A stretch of 64,000 nucleotides of DNA from Telmatospirillum sp. (lineage in GTDB: Bacteria > Pseudomonadota > Alphaproteobacteria > Rhodospirillales > Magnetospirillaceae). The notes beneath the pieces are model-generated. The model ran no database searches. It was given only the letters and a program-made list of their open reading frames with translations, and was not told the origin of the DNA. Shown piece after piece: positions 30,750 through 39,094 of this stretch; positions within the stretch are counted from its first letter, which is position 1, and each line of letters begins with the position of its first letter. The stretch covers positions 61,105-125,104 of the forward strand of contig JARLJB010000058.1 in assembly GCA_031291415.1 (NCBI GenBank). The letters run 5' to 3'. Both the position numbers and the translations under genes were made by a program.

Positions 30750-33041
30750 ATGTCTGATCCCTTTGACCTCTCCGATGGCGAGCCGTTGCCAGCGCAAGCC
30801 GGGCCGGCCGGACGGCAGTCGCAAATACCTGCCGACGCCCCCTGGCTCAGTGGCCTGAACCCCGAACAACGCCAGGCCGTGGAAACCACCGAGGGCCCGG
30901 TGCTGGTGCTGTCGGGCGCCGGGACCGGCAAGACCCGCGTACTGACCTCGCGGCTGGCCCATATCCTGATGTCGGGCAAAGCGCGGCCGTGGAATTTGCT
31001 GGCGGTCACCTTCACCAACAAGGCGGCGCGCGAGATGCGCGAACGAGTGGCGACGCTGGTTGGTCCGGTGGCCGAACAGGTATGGCTGGGCACCTTCCAT
31101 GCGCTGGGCGTTCGCATGCTGCGCCGCCACGGCAAGCTGGTCGGGCTCGAATCCAATTTCACCATCCTTGATACCGACGACCAATTGCGTCTGTTGAAGC
31201 AGGTGATGGAGGCTGAACGGGTCGACTGGAAACGCTGGCCGGCGCAAGCCTTGATGGGCACCATCCAACGCTGGAAGGACAAAGGGCTGTCGCCCGAACA
31301 GGTGGATGCCGGCGAAGCCGGTGATTTCGCCGGCGGCCGGGCGCAACAGCTCTACAAAGCCTATCAGGACCGGCTCCGCGCCCTCAACGCCTGCGATTTC
31401 GGCGATCTTCTGCTGCATTGCCTGACGATCTTCCGCGACCCCCAGCACAGGGGCGTGCTCACCGATTATCAGCAGCAATTCCGCTACATCCTGGTCGACG
31501 AGTACCAGGACACCAACATCGCCCAATATCTCTGGCTGCGCCTTCTGGCCCAGGCTCACAAGAACATCTGCTGCGTCGGCGACGACGATCAGTCGATCTA
31601 TTCCTGGCGCGGCGCCGAAGTCGGCAACATCCTCAAGTTCGATCAGGATTTCCCCGGCTCCACCGTCGTCCGTCTGGAGTCCAACTACCGGTCGACGCCG
31701 GCCATCCTGGCCGCCGCCTCCGGTCTCATCGGCCACAATGAGGGCCGGCTGGGCAAGACTTTGCGTCCCGGCGACAGCCGGGCCCAGGACGGCGAACCGA
31801 TCGTCGTCCGCGGCTTGTGGGACGGCGAAGAGGAAGCCCGTTGGGTCGTCGAGGAAATAGAGGCCCGGCAGCGGGCGGGAACCTCGCTCGACGAAATCGC
31901 CATCCTGGTCCGCGCCGGTTTCCAAACCCGTGAATTCGAAGAACGGTTGATCACCACCGGCATCCCCTACAAGGTCGTCGGCGGCTTGAGATTCTACGAA
32001 CGTCAGGAAATCCGCGATGCGCTGGCCTATTTCCGCGTCGTCGCGCAACCGGCCGACGATCTGGCCTTCGAACGGATCGTCAACCTGCCGAAACGCGGAC
32101 TTGGCGAAGCGACCATGCAGGCCATGCATGTTCTGGCCCGTACGCAAAACATCAGTCTGGTCTCGGCTGCGCGCCAACTGGTCGAAAGTGACGAACTGAA
32201 ACCAAAGGCCCGCGCCACCTTGGGCACCCTGCTCGACGATTTCGACCGTTGGCGCGGATTGGTGGCCGACATGCCGCACGGCGAACTGGCTCAGACGATC
32301 CTGGACGAATCGGGCTACACCGGCATGTGGCGGACCGAAAAGACGCCCGACGCCCAGGGGCGATTGGAAAACCTCAAGGAGTTGACCTCCGCCATGGAGG
32401 AATTCGAAACCATGGCCGGGTTCCTTGAGCATGTCAGTCTGGTCATGGAAAACGACGAAAAGACCGACGTCGAGCGGGTCAATGTGATGACCCTGCACGG
32501 CGCCAAGGGGCTGGAATTCGACGTGGTGTTCCTGCCCGGCTGGGAGGAAGGGGTGTTTCCACATCAGCGGGCCCTGGAGGAATCGGGAACCCGCGGCCTC
32601 GAAGAGGAACGCCGCCTGGCCTATGTCGGACTGACCAGGGCACGGCGGCGGGTTTTCGTGTCCTACGCGGCCAACCGGCGCATCTACAACCAATGGCAGA
32701 ACAATCTGCCCTCGCGCTTCGTCGAGGAGCTTCCCGTCGAAAATATCGAACGGCAGGCCGACAAAGGTCTGTTCGACGGCGGCGGCGAACAGGCTTCCGC
32801 CTGGGGAAATAGCTGGAACGGCGGCTATGTCACCCAGCGTCGCCGAGAAAAGCAGATCGATGACGCCGTTGCGGACTACAAAGGACAGACGCCGGAAGAC
32901 GGTTACGCCACCGGCGACCGCGTCTTCCATCAGAAATTCGGTTATGGGCGGGTGCAAAGCGTCGATGGCAACAAGCTGGAAATCGCTTTCGACACCGCCG
33001 GTGTGAAGAAGGTCATCGACAGTTTCATCTCGCCGGCCTGA
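30750..33041 (+). CDS. uvrD: ATP-dependent DNA helicase, UvrD/PcrA (SF1A)
   Basis: This 763-residue 3'-5' helicase acts in mismatch and excision repair and in clearing proteins from DNA. Superfamily 1 motifs appear in order: Q motif LNPEQRQAV near 36, Walker A GAGTGKT at 56-62, VTFTNKAAREM, the DEYQDTN box, GDDDQSIYSWRGA, and VMTLHGAKGLEFDVVF. The C-terminal Tudor-like segment VFHQKFGYGRVQSVDG is the part that contacts RNA polymerase in PcrA/UvrD. It starts under its own promoter; prmA follows 44 nt after the stop. Confidence 0.94.
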   Translation: MSDPFDLSDGEPLPAQAGPAGRQSQIPADAPWLSGLNPEQRQAVETTEGPVLVLSGAGTGKTRVLTSRLAHILMSGKARPWNLLAVTFTNKAAREMRERVATLVGPVAEQVWLGTFHALGVRMLRRHGKLVGLESNFTILDTDDQLRLLKQVMEAERVDWKRWPAQALMGTIQRWKDKGLSPEQVDAGEAGDFAGGRAQQLYKAYQDRLRALNACDFGDLLLHCLTIFRDPQHRGVLTDYQQQFRYILVDEYQDTNIAQYLWLRLLAQAHKNICCVGDDDQSIYSWRGAEVGNILKFDQDFPGSTVVRLESNYRSTPAILAAASGLIGHNEGRLGKTLRPGDSRAQDGEPIVVRGLWDGEEEARWVVEEIEARQRAGTSLDEIAILVRAGFQTREFEERLITTGIPYKVVGGLRFYERQEIRDALAYFRVVAQPADDLAFERIVNLPKRGLGEATMQAMHVLARTQNISLVSAARQLVESDELKPKARATLGTLLDDFDRWRGLVADMPHGELAQTILDESGYTGMWRTEKTPDAQGRLENLKELTSAMEEFETMAGFLEHVSLVMENDEKTDVERVNVMTLHGAKGLEFDVVFLPGWEEGVFPHQRALEESGTRGLEEERRLAYVGLTRARRRVFVSYAANRRIYNQWQNNLPSRFVEELPVENIERQADKGLFDGGGEQASAWGNSWNGGYVTQRRREKQIDDAVADYKGQTPEDGYATGDRVFHQKFGYGRVQSVDGNKLEIAFDTAGVKKVIDSFISPA

Positions 33042-33085
33042 CCCGCCGCTCTTTTCCGCCCTGGTGTTTTCGAGAAAGCCTTTCC

Positions 33086-34006
33086 ATGTCAAAATCGCAT
33101 CCTGATGTCTGGCGTGTCGCCATCGTCGTCCCTTTGAAGGCCGTCGAGGCCTTTGAGCCGGTCCTCGAACGTCATGCCGAGGCCGTTTCCTGGTTTCTCG
33201 ACGACCCGACGTCCGACGAAAGCGACGACAAGGTTCTCTGGCGTCTGGAAGGATTTTCCAAAACGCCGGTCGACCGGTCCGCCGTCGAGGAAAACCTGGC
33301 CTTGGCGGCGGCCGCCGAGGGAATTGCCGCCCCCGCCCTGGTCACCGAGAAAATTGCCGGGATCGATTGGGTCTCGGCCAACCTGCGCGACTTTCCACCG
33401 ATCGCCGCCGGTCGCTTCTTCGTGCATGGCTCGCATTTCGCGGGAACGATTCCATCGGGCCGCATCCCCCTGCTGATCGATGCCGGGACAGCCTTCGGTT
33501 CCGGCGAACATGCCACAACATTCGGTTGTCTGACCGCCATCGACCGCCTGCTGCGCCGGCGCCGCTTCCATCGGCCGCTGGATCTTGGCTGCGGATCGGG
33601 AATTCTGGCGCTTGCCATCGCCAAGGCCGCCGCGATCAAGGTCCGGGCCGCCGATATCGACCCGGTTTCCGTAACGGTCGCCAACCGCAACGCCAAACGC
33701 AATGGAGCGGCGGCGCGCGTCACCGCCACGCAAAGCGCCGGCTACCTCAGCCGGACCATCGCCCGCCACCGCCCCTATGACCTCATCGTCGCCAATATCC
33801 TGGCTCGCCCGCTGGCGGCCATGGCCGCCGATCTCGGCCGACATTTGAGTCCCGATGGCATCGCCATTCTGTCAGGTCTGCTGGTCCGCCAGGAACGCTT
33901 CGTGCTGGCGGCGCACCGGATGCAAGGGTTGTCGCTGCTCGGGCGCATCCGTATAGAGGGCTGGACGACGCTGGTGCTGGCCCGGTCGGCCCGCGCCCGG
34001 CTGTAA
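33086..34006 (+). CDS. prmA: Ribosomal protein L11 methyltransferase PrmA
   Basis: PrmA methylates ribosomal protein L11 using S-adenosylmethionine. The 306-residue product has an N-terminal substrate-recognition domain, the linker segment DAGTAFGSGEHATT near 130, the SAM motif LDLGCGSGILALA near 165, and the catalytic segment VANILARPL near 235. Those motifs are specific to the family. It lies 44 nt downstream of the helicase gene and could share its transcript. Confidence 0.93.
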   Translation: MSKSHPDVWRVAIVVPLKAVEAFEPVLERHAEAVSWFLDDPTSDESDDKVLWRLEGFSKTPVDRSAVEENLALAAAAEGIAAPALVTEKIAGIDWVSANLRDFPPIAAGRFFVHGSHFAGTIPSGRIPLLIDAGTAFGSGEHATTFGCLTAIDRLLRRRRFHRPLDLGCGSGILALAIAKAAAIKVRAADIDPVSVTVANRNAKRNGAAARVTATQSAGYLSRTIARHRPYDLIVANILARPLAAMAADLGRHLSPDGIAILSGLLVRQERFVLAAHRMQGLSLLGRIRIEGWTTLVLARSARARL

Positions 34007-34077
34007 CACAGTCGCTTGCCGACGAACCAAGGAATACCCAGCTTTCATCCATTATCGATCATCAAGGACATCACACC

Positions 34078-35880
34078 GTGCAAACCGCAAAAGCCACCCC
34101 CGCCTCCATCATGGCAAACGACCGCCTGGCCCTTCTGCGCACCGAATTGCGCCGTCAGGGCCTCGATGGCTTCGTGGTCCCGCACAGCGATGAACATCAG
34201 GGAGAGTATATTCCGCCGTCGGCCGAGCGTTTGGCCTGGTTGACAGGCTTCACCGGTTCGGCCGGCGCCGCCGTCGTGCTTGCCGACCGGGCGGCCCTGT
34301 TCGTCGACGGCCGCTACACCTTGCAGGCCGCGCGGCAGGTCGACACGACCCTTTACCAACATCTGCATCTGATCGAACAGCCGCCGCACCAATGGCTTGC
34401 CGCCTCACTGGCGACCGGCGCCCGTGTCGGATACGATCCCTGGCTGCTGACGCCCGGTGGCGTCGACCAATTGCAGAAGGCCTGTGACAAGGCCGGCGCC
34501 CAGTTGATCGCCTGCGCAGAGAGTCCGCTTGACGCCGTGTGGACCGATCAGCCGACCCCGCCGATGGCGCCCGTGGTGCCGCACCCCGTTGCCTTCGCCG
34601 GAAAGACGTCGGAACAGAAGCGGGCGGAGCTGACGCAGGAACTGGCGGCGGCGGGATTGGATGCCGCCGTTCTGTCGGCATCGGAATCGATCGCCTGGCT
34701 GCTCAACTTGCGCGGCGGCGATGTTCCTTACACGCCGATGCCGCTGTCGTTCGGACTTTTGCACCAGGACGGAACCGTCGCCCTGTTCATCGACGGGGGA
34801 AAACTGTCGCCGGACACTATCGGCCATCTGGGCAATGCGGTCAGCGTCGCGACGCCGCAGGACCTGGGACCGGCTCTCGACCGGCTGGCAGGCAAGCGTG
34901 TCCGCCTCGACAAGGATTCGGTGCCGGCCTGGATCCGCGATCGGCTGCGCGCCGCCAAAGCCGAGATCGACCTTGGCGATGACCCTTGCGCTATTCCGCG
35001 GGCCTGCAAGAACGATGTCGAATTAAACGGCTTCCGGCAGGCCCATCGGCGCGACGGCGTCGCGCTGGTCCGCTTCTTCGCCTGGCTGTCGCAAGCGGCT
35101 CTTGACGGCAGCGTCACCGAGCTTTCGGCGGCCGATCGCCTGGAACGCTTCCGCGAACGTGGAGAGCACTACCGCGGCCTCAGCTTTTCGACCATTTCAG
35201 CAGCCGGTCCGCATGCCGCCCTGCCGCATTACCACGTAACGCAGGAAAGCAACCGCAAGCTGGCGCCCGGCGAACTCTATCTGGTCGATTCCGGAGGGCA
35301 ATATCTGGATGGCACCACCGACGTCACCCGCACCGTCGCCATCGGCGCGGCCGGCGACGAGGAACGGCGGCGTTTCACCCAGGTTCTCAAAGGCCATATT
35401 GCCCTGGCGCGGTGCCGCTTCCCGAAAGGCACCACCGGCAGCCAGATCGACTGCCTGGCCAGGCTGGCCCTGTGGTCCGACGGGGTCGACTTCGACCATG
35501 GCACCGGCCATGGCGTCGGCAGCTATCTCAGCGTCCATGAGGGGCCGCAGCGAATCTCCAAGATCCCCAATGCTATCGTCTTGGCGCCGGGCATGATTCT
35601 TTCCGACGAACCCGGTTACTACAAAGCCGGGGCCTATGGCATCCGCACCGAAAACCTGCTGGTGGTCAGACCCTGGCCAGGCCACGGAGAACGTGAAACC
35701 TGCGAGTTCGAAACGCTGACGCTGGCCCCGATCGACCTTGCCTTGATCGACCGCGACCTGCTGAACGAGGAGGAAGCGGCCTGGCTCAACGCCTACCATG
35801 CCCGCGTACGGAGCGACCTGTCGCCGCTGCTCGACGGCCCGACCGCGGCCTGGCTGGCCGAGGCGACACGGGCGATCTGA
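34078..35880 (+). CDS. pepP: Xaa-Pro aminopeptidase (aminopeptidase P, M24B)
   Basis: This cytoplasmic metallopeptidase releases the N-terminal residue before proline. The 600-residue, three-domain form has two creatinase-like N-terminal domains (about 15-155 and 170-310), a pita-bread M24 domain, and a C-terminal M24_C segment. Metal ligands fall in LVDSGGQYLDGTTDVTRT, GTGHGVGSYLSVHEGPQ, LSDEPGYY and GIRTENLL. I keep the GTG at 34078, which follows AAGGA at 34064-34068; an ATG at 34111 is possible. Domain number resembles eukaryotic APP1 more than E. coli PepP. Confidence 0.92.
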   Translation: MQTAKATPASIMANDRLALLRTELRRQGLDGFVVPHSDEHQGEYIPPSAERLAWLTGFTGSAGAAVVLADRAALFVDGRYTLQAARQVDTTLYQHLHLIEQPPHQWLAASLATGARVGYDPWLLTPGGVDQLQKACDKAGAQLIACAESPLDAVWTDQPTPPMAPVVPHPVAFAGKTSEQKRAELTQELAAAGLDAAVLSASESIAWLLNLRGGDVPYTPMPLSFGLLHQDGTVALFIDGGKLSPDTIGHLGNAVSVATPQDLGPALDRLAGKRVRLDKDSVPAWIRDRLRAAKAEIDLGDDPCAIPRACKNDVELNGFRQAHRRDGVALVRFFAWLSQAALDGSVTELSAADRLERFRERGEHYRGLSFSTISAAGPHAALPHYHVTQESNRKLAPGELYLVDSGGQYLDGTTDVTRTVAIGAAGDEERRRFTQVLKGHIALARCRFPKGTTGSQIDCLARLALWSDGVDFDHGTGHGVGSYLSVHEGPQRISKIPNAIVLAPGMILSDEPGYYKAGAYGIRTENLLVVRPWPGHGERETCEFETLTLAPIDLALIDRDLLNEEEAAWLNAYHARVRSDLSPLLDGPTAAWLAEATRAI

Positions 35881-35895
35881 TAAGGACTGTTGCGA

Positions 35896-37080
35896 ATGAA
35901 ACCTGCGACACTGGCAGTTCATGCGGGCGTGGCCGATCCGGTTCCCGGCCAGCCGGTCCTGAGTCCGCTGGTTCCGGCCACCAGCTTCCATGCCCACCCG
36001 GACAGCGTCGGCTTTTCGGCCAATGACCTCACCGAGAAGACACCGCATTTCTACGCCCGCTGGAGCAACCCGACCGCAGAAACGCTCGAACAGCGTCTCG
36101 CCGCCTTGGATGGCGGCGAGGCGGCTCTGTCCTTCGCCAGCGGCATGGCTGCCATCAGCGGCCTGTTTCTGCACACGCTCAAGGCCGGCGATCATCTGGT
36201 CCTGTCCAATGTCTGCTATGCCGGCGTCGCCGAACTGGCGCATGACATCCTGCCCAAGATGGGGATTCTCGTCACGCCTGTCGACACCTCCAACCTCCAG
36301 GCTGTCGCCGACGCTTTGCGTCCGACCACGCGGCTGGTGCATGTCGAGACCCCAGCCAATCCGATTCTGCGACTGGCCGACATCGCGGCCATCGCCGCCG
36401 CCGTTCACAGCCACGGCGCCCTGCTGTCGGTCGACGCCACCATGGCGACGCCGATCGCCATCCAACCTTTGGACCTGGGTGCCGATTTCGTCGTGCATTC
36501 GTTGACCAAATACGCCTGCGGCCACGGCGATGCCCTGGGAGGTGCCGTGATCGGAAAAGCCTCCGCCATCGCCGCCCTGCGCAAGGAATCCTTGATCCAT
36601 TTTGGTGGCGCGATAAGTCCCTTCGCCGCCTGGCTTATCCTGCGTGGCCTGGAAACCCTGCCGATGCGGATGGCTACCCATCAGACCAACGCGGCGGCCG
36701 TGACGGAATTCCTGCGGGCACATCCCCGCGTCGACCACGTCCTGTGGCCGGGATCGGCCACCCATCCGCAGCATGATCTGGCCCGGCGGCAGATGCGGAA
36801 CTTTTCGGGCATGGTGTCTTTTTCGGCGAAGAACGACCCGGATCTGGCCCGCCGCCTGGCCGATCGCCTTAAGCTGGTCGCCTACGCCGTTTCGCTTGGC
36901 AAGACCCGCAGTCTGGTGTTCTACATTCCGACCGAGGACATCATAAGCTCGTCCTTCCACCTCGACGCTGCCGCCGCCCGCGATTACCGCGACTGGACCG
37001 GCGAGGGAACCTTCCGTCTGTCGGTGGGCATCGAAGATCCCGCCGACATCATTGCCGACCTTGAGCAGGCGCTGGGATAG
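35896..37080 (+). CDS. Cys/Met-metabolism PLP enzyme (cystathionine beta/gamma-lyase or synthase type)
   Basis: This fold-type I PLP enzyme has 394 residues. It has the trans-sulfuration family layout: YARWSNPTAETLEQRLAALDGGEA near 50, FASGMAAISG near 82, the cofactor aspartate in SVDATMATP near 182, and the Schiff-base lysine in HSLTKYACGHGDALGG near 207. The ATG at 35896 follows AAGGA at a normal distance; a TTG at 35890 is in frame. The exact reaction (cystathionine synthesis or cleavage, or methionine gamma-lyase) cannot be read from the sequence. Genes for methionine synthase and its folate supply lie nearby on the other strand. Confidence 0.85.
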   Translation: MKPATLAVHAGVADPVPGQPVLSPLVPATSFHAHPDSVGFSANDLTEKTPHFYARWSNPTAETLEQRLAALDGGEAALSFASGMAAISGLFLHTLKAGDHLVLSNVCYAGVAELAHDILPKMGILVTPVDTSNLQAVADALRPTTRLVHVETPANPILRLADIAAIAAAVHSHGALLSVDATMATPIAIQPLDLGADFVVHSLTKYACGHGDALGGAVIGKASAIAALRKESLIHFGGAISPFAAWLILRGLETLPMRMATHQTNAAAVTEFLRAHPRVDHVLWPGSATHPQHDLARRQMRNFSGMVSFSAKNDPDLARRLADRLKLVAYAVSLGKTRSLVFYIPTEDIISSSFHLDAAAARDYRDWTGEGTFRLSVGIEDPADIIADLEQALG

Positions 37081-37146
37081 GCGATATTGCAGAAATGGGT
37101 TGGCGCATGAGGGTCGGTGATCGGTTCTGATCACTGCAACTTGGTC

Positions 37147-38928
37147 TCAGTCCCCTGCCCAGTCGGGCATGACCACGCGGCGTTCGCTGCGAATCTTGTT
37201 CAGACGTTCGACATGGGCGAGATTTTTCTCGGCTACGGCGGCCTGCTTGCTCGCCCCCATCTGGCGATAGACCTCAAGCGCCCCGGTATAGGCCGCTGCC
37301 GCCTCATCGAGATGTTCCGTACTCTGCCGATGTTTGTCGAGCAGGAACAGGGCCGTGCCGAGAGTGTTCTGGCTGCCGGCCCAGCCGAGCGGCGTCCGCT
37401 CGCGCTGACGAAATTCAAGAGCGGCACGGCAAGCGTCAACGGCCCGCTCAAGGACTTCCGGACTTTTCACCTGATCCCCATAGACCTGGAGGACCTGCGC
37501 CAGGTTGTTCATCACATCGGCCCACCGCAGCGGCACCTCAGCGCGGGTAAACGCCTGCAGCGCCGACTGGAAGGAGGCCATGGCCTCCTTGAGCAAAGCC
37601 GGTTGCCCGGTCAGCAGGTCAAGCTTGTAAAGCGCCAACCCGAAGCGGTTATGAGCGGCCCCCCATTCCTGGGGATAAGACGCCTTGACCAGGCACTCCA
37701 CCGAAATACGGAACTCCTCGACAGCCTGCTCAAGCAACGACACGTCCTGGCGGCGTTCGCTCGCCGCCTGCAAAACGCAGCCGCGCTGTTTGCGTAACAG
37801 TGCCTCCTCCAGGCCAAGCTCGCCCTGCGGCAACCGATTGATGGCCGCGTTGTAAACCTCGGCCGCCCGCTCATACCACGCCGGATCGCTCTCCTGCGGC
37901 GCGATGGTGGCCACACCATGTCCATAGCAGGTCAGCCCGGTCCGCTGCTGCTCCATATTCCAGGTCACGGGAATGCCCTCGGGAAAGGCCGGCAGGCTTT
38001 CATAGGCGGCGATCAGCAACTGATGCTGAAGCTGGCGCTGGGCGTCCGTTTGCGGCTCGATGGCGGCCAACACGGAAAAATAGAAAAGATCGCCGGCCGG
38101 CGGTTCCTGGTCTCCCGGCAGTTCAAGGGGCAGATAAAGGCTGAAGACACCCGGCCTTTCATCGTCGGCCACGCCGGCCGGACTGAACCACAGGGTATAG
38201 CCGTCAGCATGGACATCGCCCCAGATCAGCAAATCCAGTCCCGGCTCATGGCTCAACACTTGGCGCGTATTCAGAGTGGCCGCGGTGACCTGCGATTGAT
38301 CGGGATTGGCATCCATCTGCACGGATGTCTGCAATTCGCGCACGACGATTCCGAACCGTTCATCAAGAAGACTGGCCAGCGCTCTTGTCCAGGCGCCCTC
38401 GATATCGTTATTGACCTGGGCGATACCAACCTGGAAGGACTGGGGCACGCCGCCGCCCCATTGCGACAGGCGATCATCCTCGGCACCGCGCCTGCGGCGG
38501 CGGAACCAGGTCAGCAGGACGTCGAGAAAAGCGATACCGGTATTGCCGAAGCCCAATCCCTGCAGGGTGCCGTCCCGGCTGCGCGCGATGATCCTGTCGG
38601 CGGCGCGCAGACGCTCAACCAACAGCCCCATGACCCGGAGGCCTGCCGCCGGATCATTTTGCATCCAGACCATGAACTCGTCGCGGGGCACCATCTTCAC
38701 CCGCGTCCGCTGTGCCGCCCGGGCGCTTGTTTCGCGCAAGGAATCGGCCAGAACGTCGGTCTCACCGAACATTTCGATCGGCCCCGGCCGGCTGACCACC
38801 ACCGGTCCGTTGGTCCCCTCGTGGAACAGCTCGACGCGGCCGCTGACAACGACATAGACCGCGTCGCAGGGATCGCCCTCGCGGTAGATGATCTCGCCTT
38901 TGCCGAAACTGCGTTCGCCCGCCTTCAA
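37147..38928 (-). CDS. Cyclic-nucleotide-binding domain protein with TPR region, function unknown
   Basis: This 593-residue soluble protein starts at TTG, with no ATG between the upstream stop and the domain. Residues about 1-120 form a cyclic-nucleotide-binding fold (GEIIYREGDPCDAVYVVVSG, then GPIEMFGETDVL and the phosphate-cassette-like RETSARAAQ). A basic stretch RRRRR near 145 follows. The middle part (about 165-310, including FQVGIAQVNNDIEGAW and LDLLIWGDV) weakly recalls TolB-N/FlgO-like domains. The C-terminal half is TPR-like, with several units of the type NTLGTALFLLDKHR. No output domain is visible. It lies 166 nt downstream of metH and converges with the PLP enzyme gene. Confidence 0.75.
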   Translation of the reverse strand: MKAGERSFGKGEIIYREGDPCDAVYVVVSGRVELFHEGTNGPVVVSRPGPIEMFGETDVLADSLRETSARAAQRTRVKMVPRDEFMVWMQNDPAAGLRVMGLLVERLRAADRIIARSRDGTLQGLGFGNTGIAFLDVLLTWFRRRRRGAEDDRLSQWGGGVPQSFQVGIAQVNNDIEGAWTRALASLLDERFGIVVRELQTSVQMDANPDQSQVTAATLNTRQVLSHEPGLDLLIWGDVHADGYTLWFSPAGVADDERPGVFSLYLPLELPGDQEPPAGDLFYFSVLAAIEPQTDAQRQLQHQLLIAAYESLPAFPEGIPVTWNMEQQRTGLTCYGHGVATIAPQESDPAWYERAAEVYNAAINRLPQGELGLEEALLRKQRGCVLQAASERRQDVSLLEQAVEEFRISVECLVKASYPQEWGAAHNRFGLALYKLDLLTGQPALLKEAMASFQSALQAFTRAEVPLRWADVMNNLAQVLQVYGDQVKSPEVLERAVDACRAALEFRQRERTPLGWAGSQNTLGTALFLLDKHRQSTEHLDEAAAAYTGALEVYRQMGASKQAAVAEKNLAHVERLNKIRSERRVVMPDWAGD

Positions 38929-39094
38929 CCGCGTTGCCCCCCGTGCCAGCGGATGAGGTTAAGTCAGCTACCGACTTGGCGCAACCAAACTGAACAATCA
39001 CCTAGAAAAAAGAACAAATAATACCGAGGCACCGCGCGGTCCAGACAGCGGCGAGAGAAGACGCCGAATGGACTGCATAACGACGGACGCAACG

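Noticed and set aside
30414..33092. An 892-codon open frame on the - strand opposite the helicase gene
   Set aside because: It is a GC-driven shadow of the + strand helicase gene, which carries all SF1 motifs. The antisense translation shows no domain.
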